Part shown: positions 13,322-27,254 of the stretch, in pieces
How the letters are laid out: each line of letters begins with the position of its first letter
Position numbering within the stretch: position 1 is the first letter of the stretch
From: Vanessa cardui
Taxonomy: Eukaryota; Arthropoda; Insecta; Lepidoptera; Nymphalidae
NCBI RefSeq assembly: GCF_905220365.1
Contig: NC_061138.1
Span: 5,223,814-5,287,813 of the forward strand
Direction: 5' to 3'
DNA: 64,000 bases
Translations under genes and position numbers: made by a program
The notes under the pieces: model-generated
The model's input: the letters and a program-made list of their open reading frames with translations, nothing else
What the model was told of the DNA's origin: nothing
The model's database searches: none

Positions 13322-13558
13322 TCAGTCTGTCCGCATGTTTGCTTAGATCCTTAAAATTAAGCAACGGATTTTGATCCGTTTATTTTTAAAAGATGGAGTG
13401 ATTCGAGAGAAAGATTTAGGGGTATAATACATGGACATTATAGTAAAGAAACACTGATAATTTTAGAAATTTCGAATGTATTTTGGTAAATAAACAAATT
13501 AAGTAGTATATTTAGTATCAGCATTGCACTCGTGCGAAGCCGGGTCGGGTCACTAGTA
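13322..13558 (+). repeat. Family D interspersed repeat
   Basis: It opens 'cagtctgtccgcatgtttgc', continues 'ttaaaattaagcaacggatt', 'gagtgattcgagagaaag', 'atacatggacattatagtaa', 'tttagtatcagcattgcact', and ends GAAGCCGGGTCGGGTCACTA. Copies at 27031 and 40374 align over the whole length. Confidence 0.7.
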
Positions 13559-15089
13559 TAAAATATGACTGACTTTGTTAACGATATATACACATATTAG
13601 ACATAAGAAATTATTAAAAAATAATCACGTATACACATTATAGAAGAGAAACCTTTTTATGTCAAAACATTTTACTCGAATGCTTAAAAAGTAATTTGAC
13701 AATAATTCACACTCTTCGCGCTTAAAGCACTTTCACTTTAGAATAACTGCATTATCTTGATGAAACTAAAAAAATACTTACAACCTTATAAAGCTACTAA
13801 TTTGTATACTGTCTATGATTGTTAGGAAATCGGAGTAAATTTTGTGAATGATTCAATACAGTGCAATAAAATAGATAAAGACATAAAATTCGGGGCGGAA
13901 ACGTGACGACGAACGCAGAGGCATTGAACTTCAAAATTAGGCTACCGGGTTACGTATGATAGGAAACCCATCGAAAAAGGGTTGAATTGTTTTCATTCTT
14001 ACAAATTACCTGTAGACATATCAATCTTATTTTACCTCTAACTATTATAATAATTAAAAAAAAAAACAAATATAACAAAGATTCGAAAGCGGCATAACAA
14101 CCTTGAGATAGTTATTTATTTAGAAAGACAGTTCACTTCACACAGCTTTAATGTTCACAGAATAATGCAAATATAACAGAGTATTAAAAAGTAGAGAAAC
14201 ATTTTTGCAAAATAAATCGTGATCTTTTTATTTATGTTTGTCATTTGGACAAATCGATATTTAATCGTCAAATCAACTCGTAGATATTAACACGAGGAGA
14301 AAATATTTATTTCCTACATTAAGCAACCTTCAATCATGTGATCTGTCCCCAGTCCCTCGTGCCTTTAACTATCGTATCTAATTCATTCATCACGCAACGA
14401 CAGCTGGGGGCCTGTTGGATTAACAAATTGTTTCTTTCTCGCAATCGAATCGAAACATAACATTGCATTGTTCTCCCATTCTACGAACAAAACGATCCGG
14501 TTTTAGTCGAATATTTAATCGATACAGAATCGGGTACACATCAATCATTATATTCAATTACTTAGCGCTATGTTGTATTTTAATTGTATATAAGTAATAA
14601 AAGCTTTAGTAAATAACCAAACTCATTGGCAATAATTCTTTTCAAGAGTAAAACAATATCGGTGGTAAAATTATGTTTAAAGTAGGAATAATTATTTGAA
14701 CAGTGCTGTCATATTCTTTCGAATGACAAATCAATGTCTGTGTAAGTGAGAAATCATCCTTCGACCAGATAAAAAATATCTTAAAATATCTTTTAACACC
14801 TTATTGAAATATTCAAATATTCTATACTAATGAATGACTAGACGGGTTTTTTGTAATGTCACTAGACCAATGTGTATAAAAGTTATTACAGAAAATGCAG
14901 AGTTTTTCGAAAAAGGTTTTAGTGTTTAATATTATTTTTTTAAGTGTCGGTGCTGTGACCTGTACATTTAAAATTTATAGATTTTCGCAACACTATCCAC
15001 AAATTCAAAAATTATTGAACAGTAGGAAACAAGTTCTTCTACAGTGTGATACATCATTACAGGCCTTTACATTACAAATAATTAAAAAA

Positions 15090-15147
15090 AAAGCTAAACA
15101 TTTCTACGTCAATATATATATATATTGACGTAGAAATGTTTAGCTTT
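15090..15147. repeat. Perfect 58-bp palindrome
   Basis: The left arm starts AAAGCTAAACATTTCTACGT and the right arm ends ACGTAGAAATGTTTAGCTTT. The axis lies between 15118 and 15119 inside an alternating AT core, and all 29 base pairs match with no loop spacer. A (TA)n tract follows directly. It could be a fold-back element, the trace of an end-joining event, or an assembly artefact. No gene depends on it, though an open frame at 14895-15128 reads into it. Confidence 0.9.
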
Positions 15148-15989
15148 ATATATATATATATATATATTGTTAAAATAAAGACACAAATGTGAACAACAAT
15201 ATGTAGTAACATAAATTACTATTAATTAAAAAATAAAAACAAACAAATAAGTATATGCCTAAGTAGGTACTACTAATTAAGCAGAAGTTAACATTTTATT
15301 AAAACTATTGCTATATATATATATATACCGATGTCATCTGGCGATAGGCGAAAACTTTTCTAAAATTGCATGTATTTTGAATTGGGTGACTGTAACTTTG
15401 AGGCATGTATTAATTTATACAGAAACATATCATAAATAGACCTACACTTATATATCGAGGCAAGTTCAGTAGAGTATAATTGTCTGCACTATATGGACAG
15501 CTTTCATCCATATATGTCAAACTTTATAAAACCTCTTAAAACAGGTTGATCTTAGTAAATAATTAAATAAACGCCTATTGGTTCATTTACGATATCAGTA
15601 ATGAGGAAGTCGTTGAATCTCACATGGCAGATCTTATCTATAGAAATAATAAAACTCTAAGAATAATTAATGCCAGCGTTTCGCGGTGGTAGCCCTACGT
15701 TATCTGTTTCATCACATTTAATAATATACGAATATCGAAACTTAGAGATGTGTTAATTCTATGTATATGAAAAGAAAAGCATGATTTTTAATCTAACAGT
15801 TCGGTGAATGTTGCTTAAGCCCTTTTATTGTGAAATAATTTATATTATATAACATCATACTGCGATACACAAATGCAAATGTACTTATCAAGCATCATCA
15901 GTACTTTTAATATTAAATGCACACATTATGATATAACCAAAAATACATATAATCTAAGGTATTTTTTTATTTGGTTTGAATTGACAAAA

Positions 15990-16226
15990 TGTTGTTGTTA
16001 TAGCCTAAGTTACTCCAATGTAATAAACATTAGCTATCTGCTAGAAAAGTCCCGTCAAAATTGGTCCAGTCGTTCCAGATATTAGCCGGACCAAAGCGAA
16101 TAGACAAAAATAAAAAAAAATGTTATTTTGGTATATGTACCGTTTTATACATACATAGGCATGTAGTAAAATGCGGTTACTTTCATATTAAAAACAGTCA
16201 CTCCAATTTTATTATTATGTCTAGAT
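15990..16226 (+). repeat. Family F interspersed repeat, longest copy
   Basis: The order is 'ttgttgttatagcctaag', 'tctgctagaaaagtcccgtc', 'cgttccagatattagccgga', an A-rich stretch, 'tattttggtatatgtacc', and 'cactccaattttattattat' at the 3' end. That end matches the start of the inverted copy at 3709, so these are probably the family's true termini. Confidence 0.65.
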
Positions 16227-18292
16227 AAAAAAGCAATAAGGTATTATATACTCTGTCATATTTATTACGTACTTAATTATATCATGATGAATAACTTGAG
16301 ATCAATAAAAACGTTTTGACATTAGGTAAAACGAACATACGAATTATATCATTCCTTGGTCGTAATTAGGCAGTTATGTAAGAAATATTTACATAACATT
16401 TCTATTACCTAATATGTTGGTTTTATATATAAAAGAAAAAAAAAAACAACATCAACATTTGTTTTGATTAAATAATTGAAGTATATTTCCAATTTTTTTG
16501 TACGCCTTTATCTCTTTATCTTATTGTCCTTCAACCTTTATTCATAACAACGTTGTAATCGTGTAATCTACGTTACTTCCTGGAATTCAACGGCAGCAGT
16601 ATCACAGACGTGTAATCCTGTCGGCTTTACTTTAGTATAATCTACATAACAACGCGGTAAAGGCCGTGTGTCTAATGATATTGACGGCGTTGCGATTCTC
16701 TAAGAATTCACCTCATATCTTATAGTGAAATGCGGACAACAGCCTTAAGGTGTTACTCTACTTTGATACGTGTTTACTATAAATTTTATAATTATTACAG
16801 TCAATTTTGCATATCAAATACTGACATTTAACACTTATGTTCTAGGTTGAGTATCGAGTTTCTTCATACAGAACAGCTCTCACAGGTCACAATTATATTT
16901 AGAGATAAAACTGATGTAGAGATTGACGAATTTTAATAATAAAAATACCTATATTATTATGCGGGGAAGGCTGTTACATAACACGTTATTGAAATTCAAC
17001 ACTACATAGCAATGCATCAAATCAACTACTATACTATACAAGTAGTTCAAACAAATAACAAAAAGGTATACCTACATTATTATAGATTATATTAGAATCA
17101 ACAGAAAGTTTACAAAGAATATAATTTGATTGAAGTTCTTTTGTTTTTTTATTTATGTTATTTTTTAAATTTTAATTACTTGATTTTTGTTTTGGTGCTT
17201 CTTCTTTAAATATTTGTGTTTTTAATGTAATAAAAATTTAATCAAACTTATTTTGGATGTATATGGGAAATTATCAACGCATTCCTGCCAGTAACTTGAA
17301 AATAATATAAGAGAATAGAGAAGATTAGTTTCTAATGTAATCATTATTCAATTACTAGCTTTAAACTTGCTACTATTTTTTTATTATTTCATTACGATAG
17401 AGAAACTGTAAACAGCCATGACGTCAAAATGATATACGTATAAATGTGTTTTCTAATCTGATTATTTTACGATTGGTATTTTTTTATAAACAATCGAAAG
17501 GGAGGTTATCAATTCGATTGTGTTATTGATATTTTTTACCTCAGAAGTCCGTCAAGATTTGACGTTTTCTTGCTAAGGAGAGTTATTCTTTCCACTTACG
17601 TCCTTTTAGTTTTGAAGAAAAAATTTAAATTTGGAATTTTTTAGATAAATTGTAATTAATTATGCAGCATTTAACTAATAGCCCCCGGATGTTTATATTA
17701 TTACATTGACTACAATAAAAAGAGACGAATTTACAGAGAATGCAACTTTTTACGCACATATTTGTCTACTATGTACATCTGCCCATTAGGCTCGTATCCA
17801 GTGAGAGTAGTCGCCGTGACCGAAATCGGTAAGTTAGTCATCTTTAGATAGCTGTGTTACCTAAAAATAGAAAGTAAATTGTGTAAAACTTTGTCGCAGT
17901 GAGTACAATTAATAGAGATAATTTTGACAAATAAGATTTTTTTTTAATTCTTAAGATACCGTAAATCATGTCAAAGGCAATAAAAGATAAAAATAAATAA
18001 TCAGTTATCGGTAATAAATAAAAATTAGACGATAACAACCCGATAAATACTCTAAAGAAATATACGTAAATTAAAAATACATACTAGCTGAAACCGCGGT
18101 TTTAATCGCGCACAATTTATCTTACTTTATAACACATATAATTTCAACCCCTATTTCACTCCCATTGCTTGATTACTTATAAAAACTTCCAGCCCATTAT
18201 CAAACCTTTAATGGATGATTTTCGTTATAAAAATTATATTCTTTACATTCAAATTATTTTCGTACCAAATTTCATTTCGTATTTATAAAATT

Positions 18293-18363
18293 CTAGCAGT
18301 TGCCCGCGGCTTCGCTCGCTAGACACACAGACAGATTCTCACGGTTATAATATTAATATAGAT
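18293..18363 (-). repeat. Family C repeat terminus
   Basis: CTAGCAGTTGCCCGCGGCTT, 'cttcgctcgct', then 'cacagacagattctcacgg' and 'aatattaatatagat' are the two ends of family C with most of the body deleted. A related remnant starts near 18085 ('ctagctgaaaccgcgg'). Confidence 0.6.
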
Positions 18364-20967
18364 TAGTAGGGATTACAACGACGACTTATTTATTAATTTT
18401 ATTATAAGAATTATATAACTAAACTATCACCAATACCACAGAATTGGGTGAGGGGTTAAAGTGGTATTTACAATAATTTTAAACCCCATATGCATATAAT
18501 GCAAAAGTGAACCTATATATAATGCAAAAGTTTTAAAGTTGTCACTAATTTTTTGAAGTAACTTAAATTCCATTTTTTCTTCTCGTATATAATTAAGAAA
18601 TAATAATCGAAATTGGTTTACCCAGTCGAAAGTTCTAATTGAGAAGCTCCTCCTTTTTCGAAGTTGGTTAAAGTTACAAGGACAGGAACAATAATGTATA
18701 ATATACTTTTATTAATAAATTAATTTGTTATCGTTAAGTATTTTTCCATAATTAAAATCAGCAATTTACGTAATAATGAGTAATATCAAACGATTTAATT
18801 TGATATTATATTTAATTTTAACTGTTTCCTGTGTCTCCATCCGGGTCAAAGTTATTATTCCAGTAAATAGGCAATATAGCAAATTTAATTACGATTTAAG
18901 ATACTTAAGAGATTCATGTTAAGATAAAGATTTTTTAATTATAATAATCATAATAGCCATTATTACTAAAGACAAACATTCAAGCTTTGAAACTATTGCT
19001 AACATATAAACAAAAATTATAACAAAAAAATCATACAACAATACAATACTTTAATAGGAAGTAGTGAAAACGTAATAAAAATAATTGTGTTTACAAAATA
19101 TTTTTAGACTTTTCCTAAGTAGAATGAAATAAAAAATATTAGTTATTTTATGATACAATGTAGTTACAATTAGTTTTATATTTGAAGCCGCTGAAAGAAG
19201 GGATACGAATCCCTTGATTGACCCAGTATATCATATAAAAGATAGTTAGTAAAAGATATTTGTGAAGTGTTCTTATATTAACTTTTAATAGATATATGGT
19301 ACGGTTTTCTTGGCTGATACCAAATAGAATATTCGAATGACTATGATATTACCACACGACATTACAACTAAACCACGTTACGGACTCAAATCTCCAAATA
19401 AGTCATAAAAGATTCGGCCGAGTATCGCTAATTTGCTCTTCAGAATTGAAGGGTTCCGTAATTCCATAAACTTAATTTCTTCAAGACACAAGGAGTCTAT
19501 AAAAACACTTTTGTATAGGTATTAATCGAATTTACTTAAAATTAAGCACGACACGATTACAAGGTGAAATAAAATATTTAAAAAAAAAAAACGAACATTA
19601 CACGGTGTGTGTTACTGAACTCTAATTATTTTATATCAGACTGCATTTTTGTAACAATAGCTTTTTTTTTTTTTATTTCAGTTACTGATTTTTAAGTCGA
19701 ACAAAATAAATGAACAGGCACACAGCAAATGCCTTCTACGCCAATCTATTTTTCACTCGTAATATTACACTTCTTTATTGAAAATTTTAATCAAATATAA
19801 TTAACTGTTTACACAGATTAAATTAAATAGTTCAATCAAAACTTTTAAAACAACGTCACAGAGTATATATATCGGTACCAGTAAAGTTCCAGTTTATTAC
19901 CGGAACTGCAATTATTTATTCGGAGAATATTATCGTTAAACATTGAAAGCATTTTAATTTGTTGTTCTTTATTTTACTTAGTAAGCAAGTGTTGCATTAC
20001 TTTATTTAATACATCCGAATTTTAATATACTGTTAAATTTTTGTTTTACAGTTTTTAATTTTTATCTTTAGTACTTCTAGAAAAATAAGGTTTAGTATTC
20101 TTTGTTAGTATCTCAAGGCCAATCGTGAAACGATTTTAATGAAACTTTTTGTACCTATTGAAATATAAAGATGACGATGATATTTAAATAAAATTTGATT
20201 TTTAAACTAGCGACTTTTTTGTTACAAATTTTAATTAATTTTTTTCGTATATCAGTATAATTTAAAAAGATTTTTTTTATCGTGACAAAAAATTACGATT
20301 TACGAGAATTATGAATGAATATAATTTTGTAAAAAGCTTAGAAAGATGCATAAAATTATTGTTATTTCAATGTTTACAATATCTAAATGTAATTATTTAC
20401 TTTAATATTCGCTGTTTATATATTAATAGATTTGCTTTGCTTTTGTTAACACTGACACTAATTATAACAGATTTGTTATTATAATGTGTAAATAACAGTA
20501 ATCTCTACATATAATAAAATTGTTTTTAAATATATAATCTTTATAAAGTTAGCTAGCTTTATTAATATTAATAAAAGTATTGTATTGCAAGACCTAATAA
20601 AAGCTTAAAACAACACAAATTATAATAATAAAATAATTATCTAGGGTGATATATATAGTAGGAATATTTGTAAATGATTATATCTTTATAAAATTCTAAA
20701 ATTGCATTAATGAGTTTTCTTTTATTTCTTATCTATTTTTTAATCTGTAGTGCTCTAAATATTTCAGAGCACATTTTAATAAGTAATTTGAAACTGCTAT
20801 TCTTAAATTACATACGTCAGTACTTTCGACATAAACACAATTTTTCATTACTGTAGTTATTTATAACTAGATTTATTTTTTATTCAAAAATATCTTAGTC
20901 ATTTCAAATCATATTCTGTAATTTTTTTATGCGAATAGTAAAAAAAATAAATAAAACAAACACTTAC

Positions 20968-21190
20968 CTGTCGGTTATCGATAAGTCACAAAATACACGA
21001 ACAATTTAATATAATAATTCAAATACAAAAAAGTGACACCAAATCTTTATAGAAAACGATGTTCACTAATGCACTTTTAATTTCCGCACGAATAAAAAAC
21101 TTTCAAACCGCGCGGCAAAAAAAGCGACGTCATTCGACTATGTTCCAAAATCGAATGTTGCACATAACCAGCGCTATGGCGCGCAGTGGC
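20968..21190 (-). promoter_or_regulatory. Possible minus-strand promoter and non-coding first exon
   Basis: Reading the minus strand, this relatively GC-rich, CpG-containing block leads to CAGGTAAGTG, a near-consensus splice donor with the exon ending at 20968. The adjoining 21080-21330 segment is among the most GC-rich in the left half of the window. There is no convincing ATG frame ending at the donor, so it would be a 5'-UTR exon of a gene whose coding part lies to the left, possibly outside the window. This is inference from one donor and base composition. Confidence 0.3.
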
Positions 21191-22732
21191 AAACTGGCAC
21201 TGAAGTGAAGCTTGAAAGCAAGTACCATCACTCCAGCCACCCCCCGTCACTGCTCAACCAGTAACTTCTCATGCGTGTATCCGAACTATCCGCGGCACAA
21301 CACGCATGCGCTCCCGGTCGCACGGCGCGCTCTGAATAAACTAATCAAAACAATGACAATGTTAACAAATAGCTATATAGAGACGCATGAAGCGTTAAAT
21401 TGAATAATGTTACCGTTTTTCGATTAGCTGTTCGAAATTTTGAAAGGTGTGATATAAATATTATGCAATAAAAGATAAGTAGTGGTGAAACTGATAAATG
21501 TTTTTGTAATAATTAATCAAAATATTATTGTAATTATAATAAATTTATCAAACGACTCATAAACTGAATAAAACAATATCGTTTTATGTCTTTTTTCTTT
21601 TATAAAATTAATTATTTTCTATTATCGGCACATAATTAATTAAAAAGGAAAAAAATTAATAAAAGTAAAATAATGACATAAAATATTTGTAAAGAAAATG
21701 TTTCGAATTCTGTGTATCGTATGAATGCTTATAAATAACAATTACAACAAAACGATTAAAACGGATATGCTGATATAATACCACTAACTGCACCGTAACA
21801 ATGAGTGAATAAATTATGATACATGCTAAAAATACATTTGCATCAGATTAAGATTCACATACTATTGTGATCAATGGTTTTAAAATGAATTTAAATAAAA
21901 CAACAGTTTTGTTGGGATCCTATTTTACAAGTCCAATCTTCAGTAATACAAATGAGATGCATACATTACTATAGGATGCCGAAAAGCCTGTTATATATTA
22001 TTTTAATAAACTCACATCTTTTGGAATAAATATAATGAATTCAGATTCAAAATCACTACATTAAACTAAAATAGATATTTTTTGTATAATTTAAGCAAGA
22101 TAAGTTTTTAGCGAAATAAAAACCATCCGTAAAAAATAAATACTTTAAAAAGTAACTTGTGAATACACACAGAATCACAAACAACAAATATATATTTCAA
22201 TGGTCATAAAACGGTAGATAAAAGCATAAATGAAAATTAAGTGTTAGAAATTTATTTTACAATCGAAAATAAATATACGCATAAATGATAAGAAACATTC
22301 CTACTTATAATCCGTCGCTTCGTGTGTAGGCGAGAGATAGCCACGTGCGAAATCACTAGGGCTGTCGCTGTCGTTAAATTCGATTAACTCGATTTAAGGC
22401 AACCTGCCAAATCAACAACCTGGTAAGTCGATAACCGCCCATAATCGTTGCTGTAAGAAATGTTTATCTCTGTAACATTACTAATGAGTCAACAATTTTG
22501 AGAGAAAGAACCAATGATATTCGAATAAACAGATATGTTATACCCATACTAAACGACAGAAAAAAGTGTGCCGCGCCGTGGACCGTTTATTTTACATTTC
22601 GTTACAAGTAAAAAGGAACGCTTGATAAAAACAATAAGAAAAAGGGATAACAAGATGTTTTAATTACGCAAAACGTATTCTACATAATTATGATGTATTA
22701 TAACGTATTACTGGCATAATTATGATGAAAAC

Positions 22733-22771
22733 GACTAAAGGAAAACGTCCCAATTAGGACGTTTTCTAGTC
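22733..22771. repeat. Small hairpin, 15-bp stem with a 3-nt bulge
   Basis: GACTA, an AAG bulge and GAAAACGTCC pair with GGACGTTTTCTAGTC across a 6-nt loop. No gene or transcript lies nearby. It is too short to be a typical animal pre-miRNA. Confidence 0.6.
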
Positions 22772-23848
22772 TTCACTTTTTGCGCGTTAATGACATATCT
22801 GTTTACTAGAACATCATTGCCAAGAACGATATGTCTCTTGTGTCTGTCCTCTAACCCATTTACTGTTTAAACCGAACACAACCATTCTTAGTATAGCTGT
22901 TTTGTAAATAGAATAAAAGTCCTTCTATAACTGATGTAAGATTCGCTAAGACATTAAATCCTTTTCAGTAAACTAGTTTTTACTTTTTGGATTGTGTTTT
23001 CTATTATTAAATTTTAATAAAAAAAAAAAATGTCTATAAAACCAGTTGTAAATAATACTTTGTTGTACTCTATTTTTCCAATTAGTGTCAACCCTCACAT
23101 TCGACCACGTAGTGGCGGTTTGACGAACACGTTACTCTAATACGTAGTATCAAAGTGCAATTTAGTTTGAATGCGTGCAATTTATTGACATATTATTAAA
23201 TTACTTTTTAAAAGTGCAACTTCTTTATATAGTAATCTTATCTTATTTTATGACCATTTATAGACACAAATATTGTTATCATTTTATATTAAGCACTGTT
23301 TAAAATTCCCCAGTAGCAAGGCAGTTCGATCTAAAGGAAATCGTATCTTACATATTCATATTTACCTGCCATTTTTTCCCATGTGTAAATTAATTTACAA
23401 TATAAACAGACTAATATTAAATATCTCTTAATACAAATCATTTAAGTAATTATTATATTTATTAATTAAGGAACATTACTAGCACATAACCCATTAGTTA
23501 TATTTATAATAATTGGCTTTAGCAATTACACTTTGTTGCAATTATTAACAATCGTCTCAATAGCGACATTGAACATTTAAATGATAATTTTACAAATCAA
23601 TCGAATTATTTGTAGGTAATTGTCTAAATTAAAAAAGAAGTTAAATTATTAAAATCTGTTTTTTATTCAGTCTATTAATTCATAACTGTCAGCTTCGGAT
23701 TTCGATTTATTGGATTATTACAAAGAAAGCTCCTGACTAAATTTACATAGCAATGTTACTACTCTGACATCACATTATAGCATTAAAAGCTTTTAAATAT
23801 TGACAAAACATATTTAATTTTGAAACGTGTTAAGTACACCACATTTTA

Positions 23849-23978
23849 AGAAAATTAAGCCCTTAAATATATTAATACAAACATGAGTTAAAATTAGTTA
23901 CTGTATAAATTCTGACCGCGCAGAATGGTAGCAAGAAGCCAAAATTCTCCGTTGGATCACAAATCTGATTCTCTGAAA
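23849..23978 (+). repeat. Family J repeat fragment
   Basis: The sequence 'cttaaatatattaatacaaac', 'agttactgtataaattctga', 'ccgcgcagaatggtagcaag' matches copies at 33835 and 45290. It reads like the decayed 3' end of a non-LTR retroposon; the source element is not identifiable here. Confidence 0.5.
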
Positions 23979-25794
23979 AAGACGAGTTGATATACTTTTT
24001 AATAGATATTTTTGCAAGGTTCAAGTGTTTCAACAGAAAATGGAACATAACATCAGTACTATTTGGTGGTAGTGTTTTGTGCAAGATCGTTTGGTCACCC
24101 AATCATCAGATATTCTACCATCTTGCAACAGTAATCAATATTGTTGGATTCCAATTTCAAGAGTGAGCCACTGGTACTACGGCACAAGGGAAAAATGTTA
24201 CTCCATTTTGATAAGTATTTATAAATATTTTAATTATCAAATGTCGCATATCACTTTCAAATGTTTCAAGAACGCGTTCTGTGGTGAGTTTATAGTTTCT
24301 TCTTATTGAATACAAGGCTATCCTGGTAACTAAGATAATCCACGTGACAAACGCCCAGAGAACTACGTTTTCGCGGAACATTGTTGTTAAAACGTAAACA
24401 AAATAATCTCTACTTAGTCATTTGTTTATTTCATTCTTGTAACTGCGTCCATTTGATATATCATAGACTACATACTTAGAAGCAGAATATTTAATATCTA
24501 TTGCTTACATAGTAGCTTGATTACAATTTTTCTCCTATCTAACATTAATTATTTTCATGTATATATATTGATGTATTTATTAACATAAAATAATAATAAA
24601 TGAAATACAAAATCATAATACAAAGAAGGGATCTATTCCAAGGAATAGATGAATGTAATTATTTGGCTTATTTTGATAAAGTCCGGTTTCAGAATCAAAA
24701 TCCCTCCAAGAGGAATACACGAGTTAATATCCAGATAGGTACTTAGTAGATTCTGTGACCTTTGAAAATGTAATTGATTGAAATTTAAGGTTTTTCAGGT
24801 ATGCACTTAATATTAATTAAAAATATATATGTATCACAAAAGTCAGCAGGTACTGCCTTCTCGACTGAATCTTCTTCGTCATTTTTTTAAAGTAATAACA
24901 TCAGGGTCGGCAGTAGACGTGATGAAAGTTACATAATACCTTCTTTAATCCTCCAAAATATAACTCCTTTACGATTACTGCGGTTAAAAAAGAATTTAAA
25001 AAAATCACTTATCAAAAAAATATTAAGTAGTTATATTAATTTTACAACGATTATCTATAAGTGAGAAATACGAGTTGTATAAAAGTTGGTTAAAATTCCT
25101 TTATTTATTTTATTATTATATATTTATTTCACGCGTTTATATAGATACAAATTTGGATCATTGTGACTGGCAAGTCAATATTGTATTGATACAGCCAATG
25201 TTCCAACCACTCGCGACTTTGTTTTTAAATACTATTTATAGATACACTATGTTTGACATTTTAAAAGGTTTTTTAAAAATAGAACATTTTATCATAAACG
25301 CGGAAGATTAAATGATAATATAGAGAGCTCTTCTTGTTTATAAAATGAATAATTGCAAATTGACGGCGTCAGATCAACGTCAAAAATATTCTTTAGCAAA
25401 ATAGACTCATAAAGACGCTTTTGAATCGTGATGTTTTAGTATTGAATTGGATGTTAAGCCTAAAGGGGATCCTGCTGAGAAGAACCGTGACGAAACTCAG
25501 TAGTTAATCTTTACCAGCGTTTTAATTAAAGTCAGTAAAGAACATTTTTTTGTTTCTCCTGCCTAAAAATCAATAAATACTTTGTACGCTTCGCTTTTTT
25601 CTTTATTATATAAACTTGTATTGAGTAAAATGCCTTATTTATCAACTTTTTGCCATGCTTTAATCTTTTTAATAGGCATATTTAAAAGTAGCCTGTAATC
25701 TCATTATAAAAATAGAATACCGTGACCCAAGAAGGTTGTATTAACTCTTCGAAGTTGGAACTAGGTATTAGGTGAGCTACCTAGCTATAGATAT

Positions 25795-25900
25795 ACAAAC
25801 CACCATTGACGCCACCTAACATAGGAACTCAGATGTTATGTGTTGTTCCTGTAGTTATACTCATGACTCACTCAATCACAAAGTATAGTAACAATAATAC
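25795..25900 (-). repeat. Family E repeat fragment
   Basis: The blocks 'gccacctaacataggaactc', 'gatgttatgtgttgttcctg' and 'tagttatactcatgactcac' are the reverse of family E, as at 41070-41155. Only the middle of the element remains. Confidence 0.55.
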
Positions 25901-26201
25901 TACTTGACGATTAAATATATGATGAGAGGTTGATGTCTATCCAGATGGACTTGTTCTACCCTTAAGTAAAGTAAATAGACAATGTATATAATCATTGTGT
26001 AATTTCATGGAATCTCTCAAACGATATTAAGCCCTATTCACCTTAAATCGATATAATACAAAATGTTTAACAAAAGAGTACTTTATTCAGTTTGTTTACA
26101 GCTACCGTTGTGTGAACGATTATTCTCTTAAGGATGAGAAAACAGGATCTGGCTCTTAGCTACTAGAGCAAATTGTGACCAAATCTTGCGATCATTCTAA
26201 T

Positions 26202-26395
26202 CTATACTTAATATTATAAATGTGAAAGTAACTCTGTCTGTCTGTCTTTCACGACCAAACCGCTGAACCGAATTTGATGAAATTTAGTATTAAGGAAACT
26301 TGAACACAAAGAAAGGACATACACTACTTTTGTGCTTGACAAATGACAACCAACACACTAAAATTCAAGCGAAGACGCGGGCGGCTACAAGTGTT
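26202..26395 (+). repeat. Family C interspersed repeat, well preserved
   Basis: The 5' block is 'atattataaatgtgaaagta' then ACTCTGTCTGTCTGTC. The body contains 'aaccgctgaaccgaatttga' and 'cacaaagaaaggacatac', and the end is 'gaagacgcgggcggctac'. It is the best plus-strand reference for the family in this window. Confidence 0.75.
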
Positions 26396-27030
26396 GGATA
26401 TTTTATTATGTTCATAAGGGAAGCTGACACTAAATAAGTACTTAAATTATAAAAAATATCATAATATTATTTTCTTCGGGTTTGTTATTTTAACAAAAAG
26501 TAGTTATTTTTTAAATATTATTAACATCGTGCCAACGCGCTATAAACAACACGATCCTATAAAATATAATCTGTATCATGGAATATTATAAAGTGGTAAA
26601 ATGTGTTTGTTTGTTGGTTTTTCAGACTTAAATAAAATAATAATGTCACTTCACTTTCGAAACGAATGCAAATAATTTTATAAGTATGACAAACTTGTAG
26701 GTCCGGAAATCATAATAATAATTTACTGAGAAAAAAGCGTAGATTTATAAATATAAATATAACTACAGATTTTGTATTACTACATAAAAGAAAAACAAAT
26801 GAAATATTAATAATAAAATAAAAATAAAAGTGAATACACACTCATAATACATAAACTAGATGCATTAATTGTGATAGAAAAATATAGTTAATACTCAATA
26901 ATTATACATATAGAATTATGAATTAGTATAACCTGTGTTTTAGAAATTTAATTTATTTTTATGGTAACATCATCAGTTAGCAAATATCATATAGGTATCA
27001 TACAGACAGACAGTACTTCTTAAAGTTCTT

Positions 27031-27254
27031 CATTGCATAGTATAAAACAAAGTCTGTCTGTCCCTATGTACTTATGCTTAGATCTTTCAAATTACGCAAC
27101 GGATTATGATGCTTTTTTTCTAATAGATAGAGTGATTTGAATGGCAGGTTTTTCTATGTTATACATGGACAATATTGATAAACAACAAGAAACATTCTGT
27201 AGTATGTGTAGTATCAGCATTGCACCCGTACGAAGGCGGGTCGGGTCGCTAGTA
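27031..27254 (+). repeat. Family D interspersed repeat
   Basis: It begins 'cattgcatagtataaaacaa' as does the copy at 40374, and ends 'gaaggcgggtcgggtcgcta' then GT. The mid-body, 'gcaacggattatgatgc' and 'agagtgatttgaatgg', is collinear with the other copies. Confidence 0.7.

Larger units (their letters stand above)
1..20967. other. Gene-empty AT-rich stretch with scattered repeats
   Basis: I see no coding exon here. The open frames are short, AT-rich in composition and match nothing I recognise. The sequence holds copies of repeat families A, C, D, E, F and G, listed separately, plus simple AT tracts such as a (CAT)n run near 12925-12943 and (TA)n runs near 15148-15170 and 15312-15327. If the minus-strand first exon proposed at 20968 is real, part or all of this stretch would be its first intron. 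That is inference. Confidence 0.6.
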
